NCBI RefSeq assembly: GCF_900186615.1
Contig: NZ_LT896588.1
Coordinates: forward strand, 1,288,218 to 1,352,217
Reading direction: 5' to 3'
DNA: 64,000 nt
Origin: Parabacteroides bouchesdurhonensis
GTDB lineage: Bacteria; Bacteroidota; Bacteroidia; Bacteroidales; Tannerellaceae
This document shows positions 8,854 to 17,993 of the stretch, piece by piece. Both the position numbers and the translations under genes were made by a program. Under the pieces are notes generated by a model. That model saw nothing but the letters and a program-made list of their open reading frames with translations, had not been told where the DNA came from and did no database searches. The stretch's first letter is position 1. Every line of letters starts with the position of its first letter.

Positions 8854-11568
8854 ATGAATAAAAAGCATTTTCTTTTTTTCACCCTCCCAATGAGCATTAT
8901 ATGTGCCCTGTTTTTGAGCACAATACATTTGAATGCACAGATCAGTGAAGGAGGATTGCCTCCCAGTTTCAACGATCGGAATACATTGAAAAGTGCTTTA
9001 GCTCCTGTTGAAATACCTGTTGATTTTAGCGTTGAAGATTTAAAATCCGTAGATGCCTGGCAGGTAAGCCAAGGCGCTCCTTTACGTGTAGCTAAATTAA
9101 TTGACACGGATTTAAGTATTGATAAAGACGGCAGTTGGACTACATTAACGAATAATGAAAAAATCTGGCAACTCCGTATCCAGGCAGGAGGTGCTATTGC
9201 TATAATGCTTTATTACAAAGATTTTTATATTCCCGAGGGGGGAAAACTGTTTATTTACAATACAGATAAAACACAGGTACTGGGCGCTTATACATCGATA
9301 ACAAATCCTCCTACGGAGAAATTTGCCACCGAGTTTGTTGCCGGAGATGATATCGTACTTGAGTACGTACCGGCAACAAATAATGACGAACAGCCTCGTA
9401 TCAAAATAGAAAGTATCGGATATGGATACAATCATCTGTATATATCACAAAACACCTCACTTTTAAAAAGCACAACAAGTTGCATGGTAAATATAAATTG
9501 TGAGGAAGGTGATGCCTGGCAAAATGAAAAAAAAGGCGTTTGCAAGATAATAGAGAAAATAGGGAATTACAGTTATTTATGTTCCGGCTCTTTGATAAAT
9601 AATACCAAAGAAGACTTGACTCCTTATATCTTATCAGCATTTCATTGCACTCAGTCAAGCTTCGATGAATCGACAAGTAAAGATGAGTACAACCAATGGA
9701 TGTTTTACTTTGGTTATGAACGTACGCAATGTTCCAACACCTCTACAGCCTATAAACCAAACACAATGTCCGGTTGTACAAAAGTAGCGTCTACTCCGCT
9801 TAATGGAGGTTCGGACGGATTATTGCTGAAATTAAATCAATCTATTCCTGCCAGTTATAATGTATACTACAATGGATGGGACAGAAGTGATACGCAGGCA
9901 CAATCGGGCGTCGGTATTCATCATCCCGAAGGAGATTATCAGAAAATATCTACATTTAAATCTCCGGCAATAACTACCACATGGCTAGATATGTTTAACG
10001 AAGGATATAAGAATGCCCATTGGGAGGTTATTTTCAATGAAACAGCCAATGGGCACGGGGTAACTGCAGGGGGTTCATCCGGTTCTCCTTTATTCAATCA
10101 AAAGAAACTGATAGTAGGGACGTTGACAGGGGGTGACTCCGATTGCGACAAGAAACCGAACGGTTCGAATATATATGGAAAATTATTTTATCATTGGGAT
10201 AAATTTGCAGATTCGGACACTACCCGTATGGATATTTGGTTAGATCCTGTAAAAAAAGGAGTCACTCAATTACCCGGACGTTATGCAACCGAGAGAAAAG
10301 CGGCTCCTTCCAATTTAACGCTTTCATATAGCAATAATGCAGTAACACTAAAATGGGTTGCACCGGAAACAACAGATGTTATTACAAAATATGCGATTTA
10401 CCGTAACAACACATTGATAGATTATGCCACTAAAACTACATATACCGATGAATCTATAGAACAAGGATCACAAACATATAGTGTATCGGCCATATATGAA
10501 GACGAAGAAGAGTCGTCTACTGTTAGTGCAACTATTCTGATTACAATTTATAAAGCTCCTACAAATGTAACAGCAAAAGAAACTTCCTCCAATAACGTAT
10601 TGGTAAGTTGGAAAGCACCGGTCTATCAACAAACCATTTATTGGGGAAGTAATTCCTATTACATCTCTATGGGTTTTGCAGGCACTCCATTTTATTTCGG
10701 TCAATCCTGGGATGCCGCCGAACTGAAACCTTTCCATAAAAAGTTACTTACTGCTGTTAAGTTTTTGCCAAAAGCCGGCAATTATTCCATTCTTATTTTT
10801 CAGGGAGAGATGGAAAACAAATATGAACAACAAATAAGTAATCCGGTTTATGGTGAAATAAACACTATTACTTTAAAAACTCCGTATGTAATTAATGCCA
10901 ACAAGAATTTGAATATTGCTATCTACGCCAGCAATTATAAAGAGACCGAGTATCCTGCCGTCTGTGATCCAGGACCTGCCATAAACGGAAAAGGCAATCT
11001 TATATCAAAAGATGGGAAAAGCTGGTCTTATTTATATAATCCGGAAGGAAGCAGTACCGTTTTTGATTACAACTTTATAGTAAATGGCGTTGTTACTTCC
11101 GAAGAAGGAGAATTATCAACACGCAGCAGTCAGGTTGCGGCTTTCCCTGAAATAACAGGATATAACATATATCGTAATAATATAAAGTTAAATACAACAC
11201 CCGTACAGGAAACTTTGTATACAGACAAAAATGTTAAAGGCGGCAACTATACATATGCAGTATCTGCTGTTTATAATAACGAAGAAAGCACCTTGGCAAG
11301 TGCAGAAAATGAAGTAACCGTAAGCATAAATGCTATAAATAATGATGATGTTACTATAAATCCGATTGTGTTTAATGAACAAATAAGAATAAACAATGCA
11401 CAAAAAGTAGAATTATTGGAAATTATTTCTGCCGACGGTAAAGTTGTAAAACGTATCAAGTCTCCGGAAGAAGTAATTTACACGGATTCGTTTGTTCCCG
11501 GTACATACTTCTTTAAGTTCCATACAAACAATGATGTAAAGGTTATACAAGGTATAAAACGTAAATAA
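8854..11568 (+). CDS. Secreted lysyl-endopeptidase-like serine protease with T9SS sorting domain
   Basis: A 904-residue multidomain secreted protein. The signal peptide (1-28) is followed by a prodomain-like beta region (~45-190) and a chymotrypsin-fold protease resembling lysyl endopeptidases. Likely catalytic residues are His264 (SAFHC), Asp321 (GGSDGLLLKL) and Ser409 (GGSSGSP), with paired cysteines (C210, C216, C230, C243, C265). Two fibronectin-III-like modules follow (~485-560 and ~760-820), with a jelly-roll-like insert between them (~575-745). The last ~75 residues end in a pattern (VPGTYFFKF...VIQGIKRK) like a type A T9SS sorting domain, so the protein is probably exported through T9SS and attached or released at the surface. 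An 11-base gap leads to the next gene, so the two are likely cotranscribed. Confidence 0.85.
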   Translation: MNKKHFLFFTLPMSIICALFLSTIHLNAQISEGGLPPSFNDRNTLKSALAPVEIPVDFSVEDLKSVDAWQVSQGAPLRVAKLIDTDLSIDKDGSWTTLTNNEKIWQLRIQAGGAIAIMLYYKDFYIPEGGKLFIYNTDKTQVLGAYTSITNPPTEKFATEFVAGDDIVLEYVPATNNDEQPRIKIESIGYGYNHLYISQNTSLLKSTTSCMVNINCEEGDAWQNEKKGVCKIIEKIGNYSYLCSGSLINNTKEDLTPYILSAFHCTQSSFDESTSKDEYNQWMFYFGYERTQCSNTSTAYKPNTMSGCTKVASTPLNGGSDGLLLKLNQSIPASYNVYYNGWDRSDTQAQSGVGIHHPEGDYQKISTFKSPAITTTWLDMFNEGYKNAHWEVIFNETANGHGVTAGGSSGSPLFNQKKLIVGTLTGGDSDCDKKPNGSNIYGKLFYHWDKFADSDTTRMDIWLDPVKKGVTQLPGRYATERKAAPSNLTLSYSNNAVTLKWVAPETTDVITKYAIYRNNTLIDYATKTTYTDESIEQGSQTYSVSAIYEDEEESSTVSATILITIYKAPTNVTAKETSSNNVLVSWKAPVYQQTIYWGSNSYYISMGFAGTPFYFGQSWDAAELKPFHKKLLTAVKFLPKAGNYSILIFQGEMENKYEQQISNPVYGEINTITLKTPYVINANKNLNIAIYASNYKETEYPAVCDPGPAINGKGNLISKDGKSWSYLYNPEGSSTVFDYNFIVNGVVTSEEGELSTRSSQVAAFPEITGYNIYRNNIKLNTTPVQETLYTDKNVKGGNYTYAVSAVYNNEESTLASAENEVTVSINAINNDDVTINPIVFNEQIRINNAQKVELLEIISADGKVVKRIKSPEEVIYTDSFVPGTYFFKFHTNNDVKVIQGIKRK

Positions 11569-11579
11569 TAAATTAAACA

Positions 11580-12173
11580 ATGATGATGAAAAAGAATATT
11601 CTTATAACTATCAGCTTAGTTGCAGTTATTTCAGGTATAACAGCATGCAAACATGTTACAGAATTAAAAGTTATAAACGGAACTGTTATTGATGCCAGTA
11701 TGAATAATATTACATTGGCAACTTCCGACGGAAATACGGTAAATATCAGCACAATGAATGCAAATCCTGAAAAAGTTCCGGGTGTATTGCTTTATGATTC
11801 CGTAAAAGTAACTTGTGTAAATAAAGATATGGAGGGTATAAAAATATTGACCGCTACCGAATTGTCAATACTGAGACATTCTCCTTATTATTATATACAA
11901 GGAACGTGGATAGAACCTAATCCAATTGCTCCGAAAGAAGTGCAAGGTTTTACGTTAAACCAAGATGGAACGGCACAATCCGTAAATATGGCCACTTTAA
12001 GCATTGACGGATGGAATTTAGAAGACCGCACATTATTCCTTAATTATAAAAGCATAGGAAACAGACAAAGCTTTGATGGCATCGATACTTTACAAATAAA
12101 TAAAATAGACGCTGATTCATTGGTTTTATCCCAAAAAGGCATAGTAATCTGGCGTCTTGGTAAACAGAAATAA
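11580..12173 (+). CDS. Lipoprotein with lipocalin-like C-terminal half
   Basis: A 197-residue lipoprotein. The signal peptide ends at Cys23 (ISGITACKH), a clear lipobox. Residues ~28-95 form a small beta-rich domain with a VINGTVIDAS segment. Residues ~105-197 start QGTWIEPN and have the GTW-[20 residues]-strand layout of lipocalin-like Bacteroidota lipoproteins; this family assignment is tentative. The gene starts 11 bases after the protease stop and ends at a strong terminator, so protease and lipoprotein form a two-gene operon. An inhibitor or accessory role for the protease is possible but unsupported. The start could also be the third Met (11586). Confidence 0.65.
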   Translation: MMMKKNILITISLVAVISGITACKHVTELKVINGTVIDASMNNITLATSDGNTVNISTMNANPEKVPGVLLYDSVKVTCVNKDMEGIKILTATELSILRHSPYYYIQGTWIEPNPIAPKEVQGFTLNQDGTAQSVNMATLSIDGWNLEDRTLFLNYKSIGNRQSFDGIDTLQINKIDADSLVLSQKGIVIWRLGKQK

Positions 12174-12181
12174 TACAGAAG

Positions 12182-12206
12182 AAGGCTATCCATCACAGAT
12201 AGCCTT
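12182..12206 (+). terminator. Terminator after protease-lipoprotein operon
   Basis: The perfect 9-base stem AAGGCTATC (12182-12190) / GATAGCCTT (12198-12206) has a 7-base loop and is followed by TTATTTA. It lies directly before the convergent radical SAM gene end at 12211. Confidence 0.75.
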
Positions 12207-12210
12207 TTAT

Positions 12211-13008
12211 TTACGCAGAAACCGTTACATCAAAGCCTGCTTTACGAGCTTTATCGGCTATTATTTCCAAATCATCCTTAGAAACCTTTTTCAAGGCTTT
12301 TACAGGCGTTTCTCTGTCTATGGTATATATCATTACCTGTTTAGGACGAATTTGTTTTAAGGCTTCAATCCAACCGTTTATTTCAGCTTCTGTGGTATTA
12401 TCTATATTTACTCCGTTTATTTCACCTCTTAAAAACATCGTTTGAATAATAAGATTACCTTTAAAACGACACAATTGTTGTAACAACTTATCAAAGGTAA
12501 AAGAAGGCGAATTAGGTACATTCAATTGTTGTATCCGGCTATCTAAAACAGAGTCTAACTTCAATATATTATCTTCAATCTTATTCAATGCGTGGAATAC
12601 TTCTTCCTTATGAAGCATAGTGGAATTGGAAAGAACAGCTATTTTAGCTTTTGGGAAGAATTTGTTACGGGTTGCTATTGTATCATCAATAATTCCGGCA
12701 AACTCCGGATGCATAGTTGGCTCGCCATTTCCCGCAAAAGTAATTACATCAGGAGCAACTCCCTCAGCTTGCATGCTTTCTAATTTCTTTTCCAAAGCCT
12801 CTTTTACCTCTATACGAGACGGTAATTTACTATGTGTACGACGTTCTTCATTCAATCCGCATTCACAGTAAATACAATTAAATGAACAAAGTTTACCATC
12901 GGTCGGCAATAAATTCATTCCTAAAGAAACACCTAATCGGCGGCTATGAACCGGGCCGAAAACTATTTTATCAAAAAGAATTGTTGACATAACTTTATTA
13001 ACAGACAT
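12211..13008 (-). CDS. Radical SAM protein (COG0731-like)
   Basis: A 265-residue radical S-adenosylmethionine enzyme. The cluster-binding motif is CSFNCIYCECG (CxxxCxxC, residues ~41-51), followed by the glycine-rich SAM segment GNGEPTMHPEF. The overall look is that of the COG0731 group, which includes wyosine-synthesis relatives, but the reaction in Bacteroidota is not known to me. A second ATG at 12990 (MSTILFDK) is an equally plausible start. A TAGTTTTG box at 13033-13040 supports independent transcription in the 42-base gap after the HhH-barrel gene. Confidence 0.85.
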   Translation of the reverse strand: MSVNKVMSTILFDKIVFGPVHSRRLGVSLGMNLLPTDGKLCSFNCIYCECGLNEERRTHSKLPSRIEVKEALEKKLESMQAEGVAPDVITFAGNGEPTMHPEFAGIIDDTIATRNKFFPKAKIAVLSNSTMLHKEEVFHALNKIEDNILKLDSVLDSRIQQLNVPNSPSFTFDKLLQQLCRFKGNLIIQTMFLRGEINGVNIDNTTEAEINGWIEALKQIRPKQVMIYTIDRETPVKALKKVSKDDLEIIADKARKAGFDVTVSA

Positions 13009-13032
13009 TTATCATCAGATTATAATAACATA

Positions 13033-13040
13033 CAAAACTA
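13033..13040 (-). promoter_or_regulatory. -7 box of radical SAM gene promoter
   Basis: The minus strand reads TAGTTTTG (TAnnTTTG), 24 bases before the first ATG of the radical SAM gene. This implies a very short leader. Confidence 0.45.
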
Positions 13041-13050
13041 CAAAAGCGTT

Positions 13051-15117
13051 TTAAAATTTCCATCTAAGTAAAGCATAAATATCTGTTTTATTTGAGCCTT
13101 CTATTTCCTCCATATCCGTACCGATAACATCCCTGTCCATATAATGTGTGTATGCACATTTAGCAAAAAGAGATAATTTATTCAATATATCCCAACGAAA
13201 TACGACGGATAAACGTATTCCCTTTCCATAAAAAGACGACATATTAAATACATAAAGAATGTTTTTCTCATAAGAACTTATCCGGCTGGAATAGTCGTCA
13301 GTGAAAAAACAGGCAGCATACAAATTGGCTTGAACAGGCAAAGCTGGAGGAATCCATCCTGCATTATGAGAGAACATAATGCCTTTACCGGATTTTCCAG
13401 TTTCTTTATACAAAATACCATCAACAGAAGTTTTGAAAATAAAAGAAGCCGAAAAATGATAGCTCGTCTGTATTCGTATCCGCTGCCGGCTATAAGGCGA
13501 AACAGCTATATTATTATCATCCGGAACTGACAAGTCCTTTTCTTTCTGCATGTATTTATAACGTATATAAGCCGAAAAGTTCTTTCCTGCCGTATAGTCC
13601 GCCTGTAGCATGTACTCTTGACCGGAGGAAGGCGAAGAAACACCGTATTTTAACCATGGGAAACGAAAGAAATCTGCATAGGCTGACAGTTTCCAATAAG
13701 GAATAGGAGTAAATTGAATTCCCATATATAACCCTTGTTCATTTTGTATAGATGAGTTTTGCGAAAAAGCATTTCCAAAATAAGCCTGATATTGTTTGTC
13801 GTAATAGCGATATAAGAGCAATAATGACATATAAGAAGCCGGAGTTAATTGTATTGCATTTAAAGTTGCCAGTGCTTTATTCTTAGAAACAGCTGTTTCT
13901 CCATAGAATTTAATCTTGTTATTTTTAAACAGGTAATCAATACTCGCGTTTACATTATTATTTCCACGAAAATAGAAATGATTATATGGTTTCCATTCCG
14001 GCATCATTTGATCATTTCCAAAAGAGTAGGAGAGGGCTGTTATACCTACACATATATTGGGTGTTGCATACCGGATATTTCCTCCTATCGTCTGCATTTT
14101 AACATTATACCTCTTTTCCCAATCTCTTTTCAAACGATGATAACCATCTGTTTTTATAGATGTGAAAACATTATCCTGTACATTTGCATCCAACTTACGC
14201 AAAGAATAAAAGAAACTTATATCTACAGACTTTATATTAACCGTTGCTGCCGCTCCACGGAAGAAGTCATTTTCATTTGTTGAAAAATGTCTTCTAAAAC
14301 CATTATTTCTCCTTTCAGCTTGAGTAACAATGGAAGTACGACTAAGAGAAAAGTCATTGCTTACTACCAAACCTTGTCCGAAAGAAACTTTATAATCGCC
14401 TATCGACAAAGTTTTCAACATCTTTATATCTTTCAGAAAAAAATGGAATGAATAATAATCATACCCTTTATGATATTGATTCCAGAAAGGTTCTCCTGCA
14501 TCCTTTTCTGCAACCACACCAAATTGAAATCTATCATCAAATGAGTATGAATAACGTAAAGATGTATAAAAGGATTCTCCTAAATATTTCCTATTCGGAT
14601 ATTGTTGTAATATACTATCAGGATATGAACCATATCCTTTCTTTTGTTGAAAACATTTATCATATCTGATTTGTAATTCATTAGAACCATATTTCAACAG
14701 GTTTTTCACTGTAAAAGGACGTTTATCAACAGATATATCACCAACATATACAAATGGAAGGAGTAATTCAATAGTTTGTAAATCCAAGTTTTCAATATTT
14801 TTCAGTTCGTAAACAGTGACCATTTTCCCATATCTATTTCTATAATTTATTATATTTTTTATCTGAATATCAGACAAAAAGGGTAATTTCTGTAATTGTT
14901 TTTCAGTAACTGAATTTAATTCAAAAGGATGTTCGGTAAGATAAGACAGTTCCGAATATACTGTTTCCAACTTTTCAGTATCTTCTGTATTTTGAACCAT
15001 TTCCTCTACATATTCCATCCATTTATCAACAGAAAAAGAAGTTTGACTTTTAGCATTATAACCATTAATCAACAAGTATATTAACATGGTTATAAACGAT
15101 AGATTAAATCTTTCCAT
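13051..15117 (-). CDS. Helix-hairpin-helix plus outer-membrane-barrel protein
   Basis: A 688-residue envelope protein. After a signal peptide (~1-24, ending NAKSQ), residues ~50-130 contain two helix-hairpin-helix repeats (LNSVTEKQLQKLPFLSD with NIINYRNRYGKMVTVYELK), the ComEA-type fold that in other bacteria binds DNA. The remaining ~550 residues are long amphipathic strands with many Tyr/Phe, as in an outer-membrane barrel, ending in LLRWKF with a terminal Phe. It is followed within 12 bases by its upstream partner, a PorV/PorQ-like barrel. The family is widespread in Bacteroidota as a hypothetical protein. DNA uptake is an attractive guess from the HhH fold but is not shown. Confidence 0.75.
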   Translation of the reverse strand: MERFNLSFITMLIYLLINGYNAKSQTSFSVDKWMEYVEEMVQNTEDTEKLETVYSELSYLTEHPFELNSVTEKQLQKLPFLSDIQIKNIINYRNRYGKMVTVYELKNIENLDLQTIELLLPFVYVGDISVDKRPFTVKNLLKYGSNELQIRYDKCFQQKKGYGSYPDSILQQYPNRKYLGESFYTSLRYSYSFDDRFQFGVVAEKDAGEPFWNQYHKGYDYYSFHFFLKDIKMLKTLSIGDYKVSFGQGLVVSNDFSLSRTSIVTQAERRNNGFRRHFSTNENDFFRGAAATVNIKSVDISFFYSLRKLDANVQDNVFTSIKTDGYHRLKRDWEKRYNVKMQTIGGNIRYATPNICVGITALSYSFGNDQMMPEWKPYNHFYFRGNNNVNASIDYLFKNNKIKFYGETAVSKNKALATLNAIQLTPASYMSLLLLYRYYDKQYQAYFGNAFSQNSSIQNEQGLYMGIQFTPIPYWKLSAYADFFRFPWLKYGVSSPSSGQEYMLQADYTAGKNFSAYIRYKYMQKEKDLSVPDDNNIAVSPYSRQRIRIQTSYHFSASFIFKTSVDGILYKETGKSGKGIMFSHNAGWIPPALPVQANLYAACFFTDDYSSRISSYEKNILYVFNMSSFYGKGIRLSVVFRWDILNKLSLFAKCAYTHYMDRDVIGTDMEEIEGSNKTDIYALLRWKF

Positions 15118-15129
15118 AGTAAAGCATAT

Positions 15130-15942
15130 TTAAAAAGAAAATGATAGGCCAATGCCTGTACTTATTCCCAGTACCGAATGATATGTAGCCGCAGTATTAA
15201 TAGTAAAACCGGATAAATCATATCCAAATCCAAAAGAAGGTATAAACGGCTTTCCCCTTATTCCTCCCCGAATATGAAATACATTGAAAACTGTATATTC
15301 AAAACCTACATTTCCCAGTAATATATGTTCCTTACTTGTACCTAAACTACCAATTATCAACATATCATTAATAATTTCCCATTGAAAACCTAATTGTAAC
15401 AAATAAGGCATAAAATCTTTTATTTCAACTCCTTTATTTTTAATTGGTACAGACGGTAAATTCATTATCAACATACCTACTAACAAATTATCAACCGGAT
15501 GAATTGTAATTCCCAAGTCTGTTGATAATCCCGAAACTGTTCTTTCTGTTAACTCCGTTTGCAACATAGTATATTGTACAGACACTCCTAACGACCACTT
15601 TTCAGACAGTTGTTTACTTAAAGATAAACGAAACATACTTTCCCTGTAAGCATCGTATCCAAAAGAAAAGATATCAACACCTGCCGATAATAAATTATCA
15701 GGATACCGAAAACTGACATTTACAGTACTTAATTCCTTTAATAAGTATTTATTGAAATAATTGATTTGTATGGATTTTGACTCGGATAAAGCTATTAATG
15801 AAGGGTTGAAAAAAGCAGATTGAGTAACTTCATTTCCACCCATGGAAATACTGCGTATATCTGCCAAACGTAAGTTATCAACAGCATATAAATAAGATTG
15901 AAAACTTGCCAATAGCAGCAAGCCAAATACAATTCGTCTCAT
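15130..15942 (-). CDS. PorV/PorQ-like outer-membrane beta-barrel protein
   Basis: A 270-residue protein with a signal peptide (1-20). The N-terminal segment RLADIRSISMGGNEVTQSAFFNPSLIA closely follows the 'AR..ALGGA.....DA.A.YNPA.L' start of FadL-like PorV/PorQ barrels. Beta strands follow throughout and the protein ends GIGLSFSF with a terminal Phe. PorV and PorQ carry cargo in T9SS; this paralogue is shorter and paired with the HhH-barrel gene, so I do not assign porV or porQ. The TACTTTTG box at 15971-15978 probably drives this two-gene operon. Confidence 0.7.
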   Translation of the reverse strand: MRRIVFGLLLLASFQSYLYAVDNLRLADIRSISMGGNEVTQSAFFNPSLIALSESKSIQINYFNKYLLKELSTVNVSFRYPDNLLSAGVDIFSFGYDAYRESMFRLSLSKQLSEKWSLGVSVQYTMLQTELTERTVSGLSTDLGITIHPVDNLLVGMLIMNLPSVPIKNKGVEIKDFMPYLLQLGFQWEIINDMLIIGSLGTSKEHILLGNVGFEYTVFNVFHIRGGIRGKPFIPSFGFGYDLSGFTINTAATYHSVLGISTGIGLSFSF

Positions 15943-15970
15943 AGAAAAGGTTTTCGTTTTAATACAAATG

Positions 15971-15978
15971 CAAAAGTA
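15971..15978 (-). promoter_or_regulatory. -7 box of PorV-like/HhH operon promoter
   Basis: The minus strand reads TACTTTTG, matching TAnnTTTG, 28 bases before the ATG at 15942. Confidence 0.5.
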
Positions 15979-16061
15979 ATACTTTATACATACCTGGCAA
16001 TTTATTAATAAACGAATTAGTCAAATAGTGTAAAACCTGTACATCAAATCATTAAATCACC

Positions 16062-16069
16062 TATTTTTG
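16062..16069 (+). promoter_or_regulatory. -7 box almost touching DUF4294 start codon
   Basis: TATTTTTG ends only six bases before the ATG at 16076. If used, the transcript would have almost no leader. A TTG at 16067 falls inside the box and is unlikely to be the start codon. Confidence 0.5.
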
Positions 16070-16075
16070 CAACGT

Positions 16076-16681
16076 ATGGCAAGAGTTAGATTGTATATTT
16101 TTCTATTATTTATTACTGTTTGCTTCTTTAAGGGAAGTGCACAGACATTCAAAATGAACATCCTTCCGGAAGGACTACAAAGAGCTTATTTCGATGGAAA
16201 AGACACAGTGCCTATTGTTCATTTAAGAGAAGTATACGTTTTTCCCAAGGAAAAATTTAAAAATAAACGTGAAGAAGCAAAATATAATAAATTAGTACGC
16301 GATGTAAAACGCACATTGCCTTATGCTAAAATGGTATATGAAACACTTATAGAAACGTATGAATATATGGAAACATTGCCTACGGAAAAAGCTCGTCATG
16401 AACATCTTAAACGAATGGAAAAAGAATTGTTCAAAGAATATAAACCGGAGTTGAAAAAACTTTCTTTTTCGCAAGGTAAATTACTTATTAAACTAATTGA
16501 CAGAGAATGTAACCAATCCAGTTATAATCTGTTGAAGGCTTATTTGGGTAGTTTTAGAGCAGGCTTCTGGAACTTGTTTGCCGGTATGTTTGGAGCCAGC
16601 CTTAAAACAGAATACGATCCAAAAGGAAAAGATGCAATGACCGAACGAGTAGTTATAATGGTTGAAAACGGTTTAATCTGA
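16076..16681 (+). CDS. DUF4294-family exported protein
   Basis: A 201-residue protein starting MARVRLYIFLLFITVCFF with a signal peptide (to ~23, GSAQT). A short strand (VHLREVYVFPKEKF) is followed by a long helical domain (~60-185) rich in Lys/Glu, with the family block ending in ECNQSSYNLLKAYLGSFRAG and a FWNLFAGMFG segment. This is DUF4294, a Bacteroidota-specific family of unknown function. I chose ATG 16076 over the in-frame TTG at 16067. The last nine bases overlap the end of the convergent methyltransferase gene. Confidence 0.8.
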   Translation: MARVRLYIFLLFITVCFFKGSAQTFKMNILPEGLQRAYFDGKDTVPIVHLREVYVFPKEKFKNKREEAKYNKLVRDVKRTLPYAKMVYETLIETYEYMETLPTEKARHEHLKRMEKELFKEYKPELKKLSFSQGKLLIKLIDRECNQSSYNLLKAYLGSFRAGFWNLFAGMFGASLKTEYDPKGKDAMTERVVIMVENGLI

Positions 16682-17203
16682 CAACTGTTTAAAGAAATCC
16701 CAAATAACTATACCGGTAGTTACAGATACATTTAAAGAATGCTTTGTTCCGTATTGAGGTATCTCGATGCACATATCACATTTATCAACAACTGCCTGTT
16801 GAACTCCTTTTACTTCATTTCCCATAATAACAGCATACTTTTTATTCTTGTCCAACAGAAGCTTATCCAACATAATACTTCCTTCTACCTGTTCTATTGC
16901 GCAAACAGTATAACCTTGTTGCCGAAGTTTATCAACAGCTGCCAAAGTATCATCAAAATACTTCCAGGTAACAGTATCTTCGGCACCTAAAGCCGTTTTA
17001 TGTATTTCTACATGTGGAGGACATGCGGTTATTCCACATAAATAAACAGCTTCTACTTTGAAAGCATCCGAAGTACGAAATACAGAACCCACATTATTTA
17101 GGCTTCTTATATGATCTAAAACTATTACTAAGGGTATTTTTCTACTTTCTTTAAACGCTTCCGGAGTAAGGCGATTCAATTCTGTTACTTTCAATTTACG
17201 CAT
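16673..17203 (-). CDS. SpoU/TrmH-family RNA 2'-O-methyltransferase
   Basis: A SPOUT-class enzyme of 176 residues, starting MRKLKVTELNRL, that transfers a methyl group from SAM to a ribose 2'-OH in tRNA or rRNA; the target is unknown. Motif 1 is seen in LDHIRSLNNVGSVFRTSDAF (Asn and Arg conserved), motif 2 in VIMGNEVKGV and motif 3 in IPQYGTKHSLNVSVTTGI, the trefoil-knot signatures of the family. The ATG at 17230 overlaps the TACCTTTG promoter box at 17228-17235, so the start at 17203 is preferred. The gene borders the AT-rich gap proposed as oriC. Confidence 0.88.
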   Translation of the reverse strand: MRKLKVTELNRLTPEAFKESRKIPLVIVLDHIRSLNNVGSVFRTSDAFKVEAVYLCGITACPPHVEIHKTALGAEDTVTWKYFDDTLAAVDKLRQQGYTVCAIEQVEGSIMLDKLLLDKNKKYAVIMGNEVKGVQQAVVDKCDMCIEIPQYGTKHSLNVSVTTGIVIWDFFKQLSD

Positions 17204-17227
17204 ATATCCAAATCTATTATTACCTTG

Positions 17228-17235
17228 CAAAGGTA
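17228..17235 (-). promoter_or_regulatory. -7 box of SpoU-type methyltransferase promoter
   Basis: The minus strand reads TACCTTTG, 24 bases before the chosen ATG at 17203. Its position argues against the longer start. Confidence 0.5.
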
Positions 17236-17671
17236 GATATTTCCATACGAAATAAAAGTAAATATTCCGTTGAAAACATATTAATAAACAGTGAATATAA
17301 AATGAAAAATAATTCTTGTTTTATTCAAATACTTCATTATACATCCCTCTATTTTATATTTGCAATAGAAATAATCCTTTATTTATTATATACTTTCAAC
17401 ATCAACTATACACATATAAACATACATAATTTCCATAAATTTATTCACATCACTTATTATAAACGATAATATATAAAAATACGTAACTTAAAGAAAAACA
17501 AATGATAAGAGCTACCATATACTGTTGGTATCTTTTTAATAAGTAATTTATATACCTTAATAACTCAATATACAAGATATATAAAGAAAATCTTTTAACC
17601 ATTTCAACAGGACATCATATTCATCATATTTTTTAATTAAGAATAAATATAATAAGAATATAATATATTAA

Positions 17672-17680
17672 TGTGGATAA
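17672..17680 (-). promoter_or_regulatory. Perfect DnaA box
   Basis: TGTGGATAA is the complement of TTATCCACA, the consensus DnaA-binding 9-mer, inside the AT-rich gap before nadA. Confidence 0.5.
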
Positions 17681-17837
17681 CTTGATCACACACTATTTAG
17701 AGATACCTATTTTATAATACTCTCGGAAGAAATTTTATTTCCTTTCGAGAGAAACTGAATTTTCTTCCGAAAGGAGTTAAAAGTACTTTTTATATATGGT
17801 TTTATTCGTTTTTCATATTTGATAATGAAGAAAGTTA

Positions 17838-17845
17838 TAACTTTG
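17838..17845 (+). promoter_or_regulatory. Possible -7 box for nadA
   Basis: TAACTTTG fits TAnnTTTG and lies within a 14-base palindrome, AAAGTTATAACTTT (17831-17844). The nadA ATG is ~150 bases downstream, so the leader would be long. Confidence 0.35.
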
Positions 17846-17993
17846 CATATTATCAACTTATTGTTGATAACTATATAATATAAAGATTATCAGTAAATAG
17901 AATATTAATAACTTAGTTTATATCTTGTAAATAAGCTATTATAATTGCCTTATTTATAGCTTCTGATAGAACTAAAACGAATAAAATAAAGCT

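Larger units (their letters stand above)
17231..17993. other. AT-rich intergenic region, candidate oriC
   Basis: This 763-base gap is the longest gene-free stretch in the window and visibly AT-rich. It holds one perfect DnaA box (TGTGGATAA, 17672-17680), one single-mismatch relaxed box (TTATTCACA, 17441-17449), a weaker one (CTATACACA, 17406-17414), and a face-to-face pair TTATCAACT/TGTTGATAA (17850-17870). Overlapping inverted repeats lie at 17721-17775 (CGGAAGAAA/TTTCTTCCG and CCTTTCG/CGAAAGG). Hand counts show that strand composition switches across it. No open frame of note is present. It also carries the divergent promoters of the methyltransferase gene and nadA. Confidence 0.5.
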
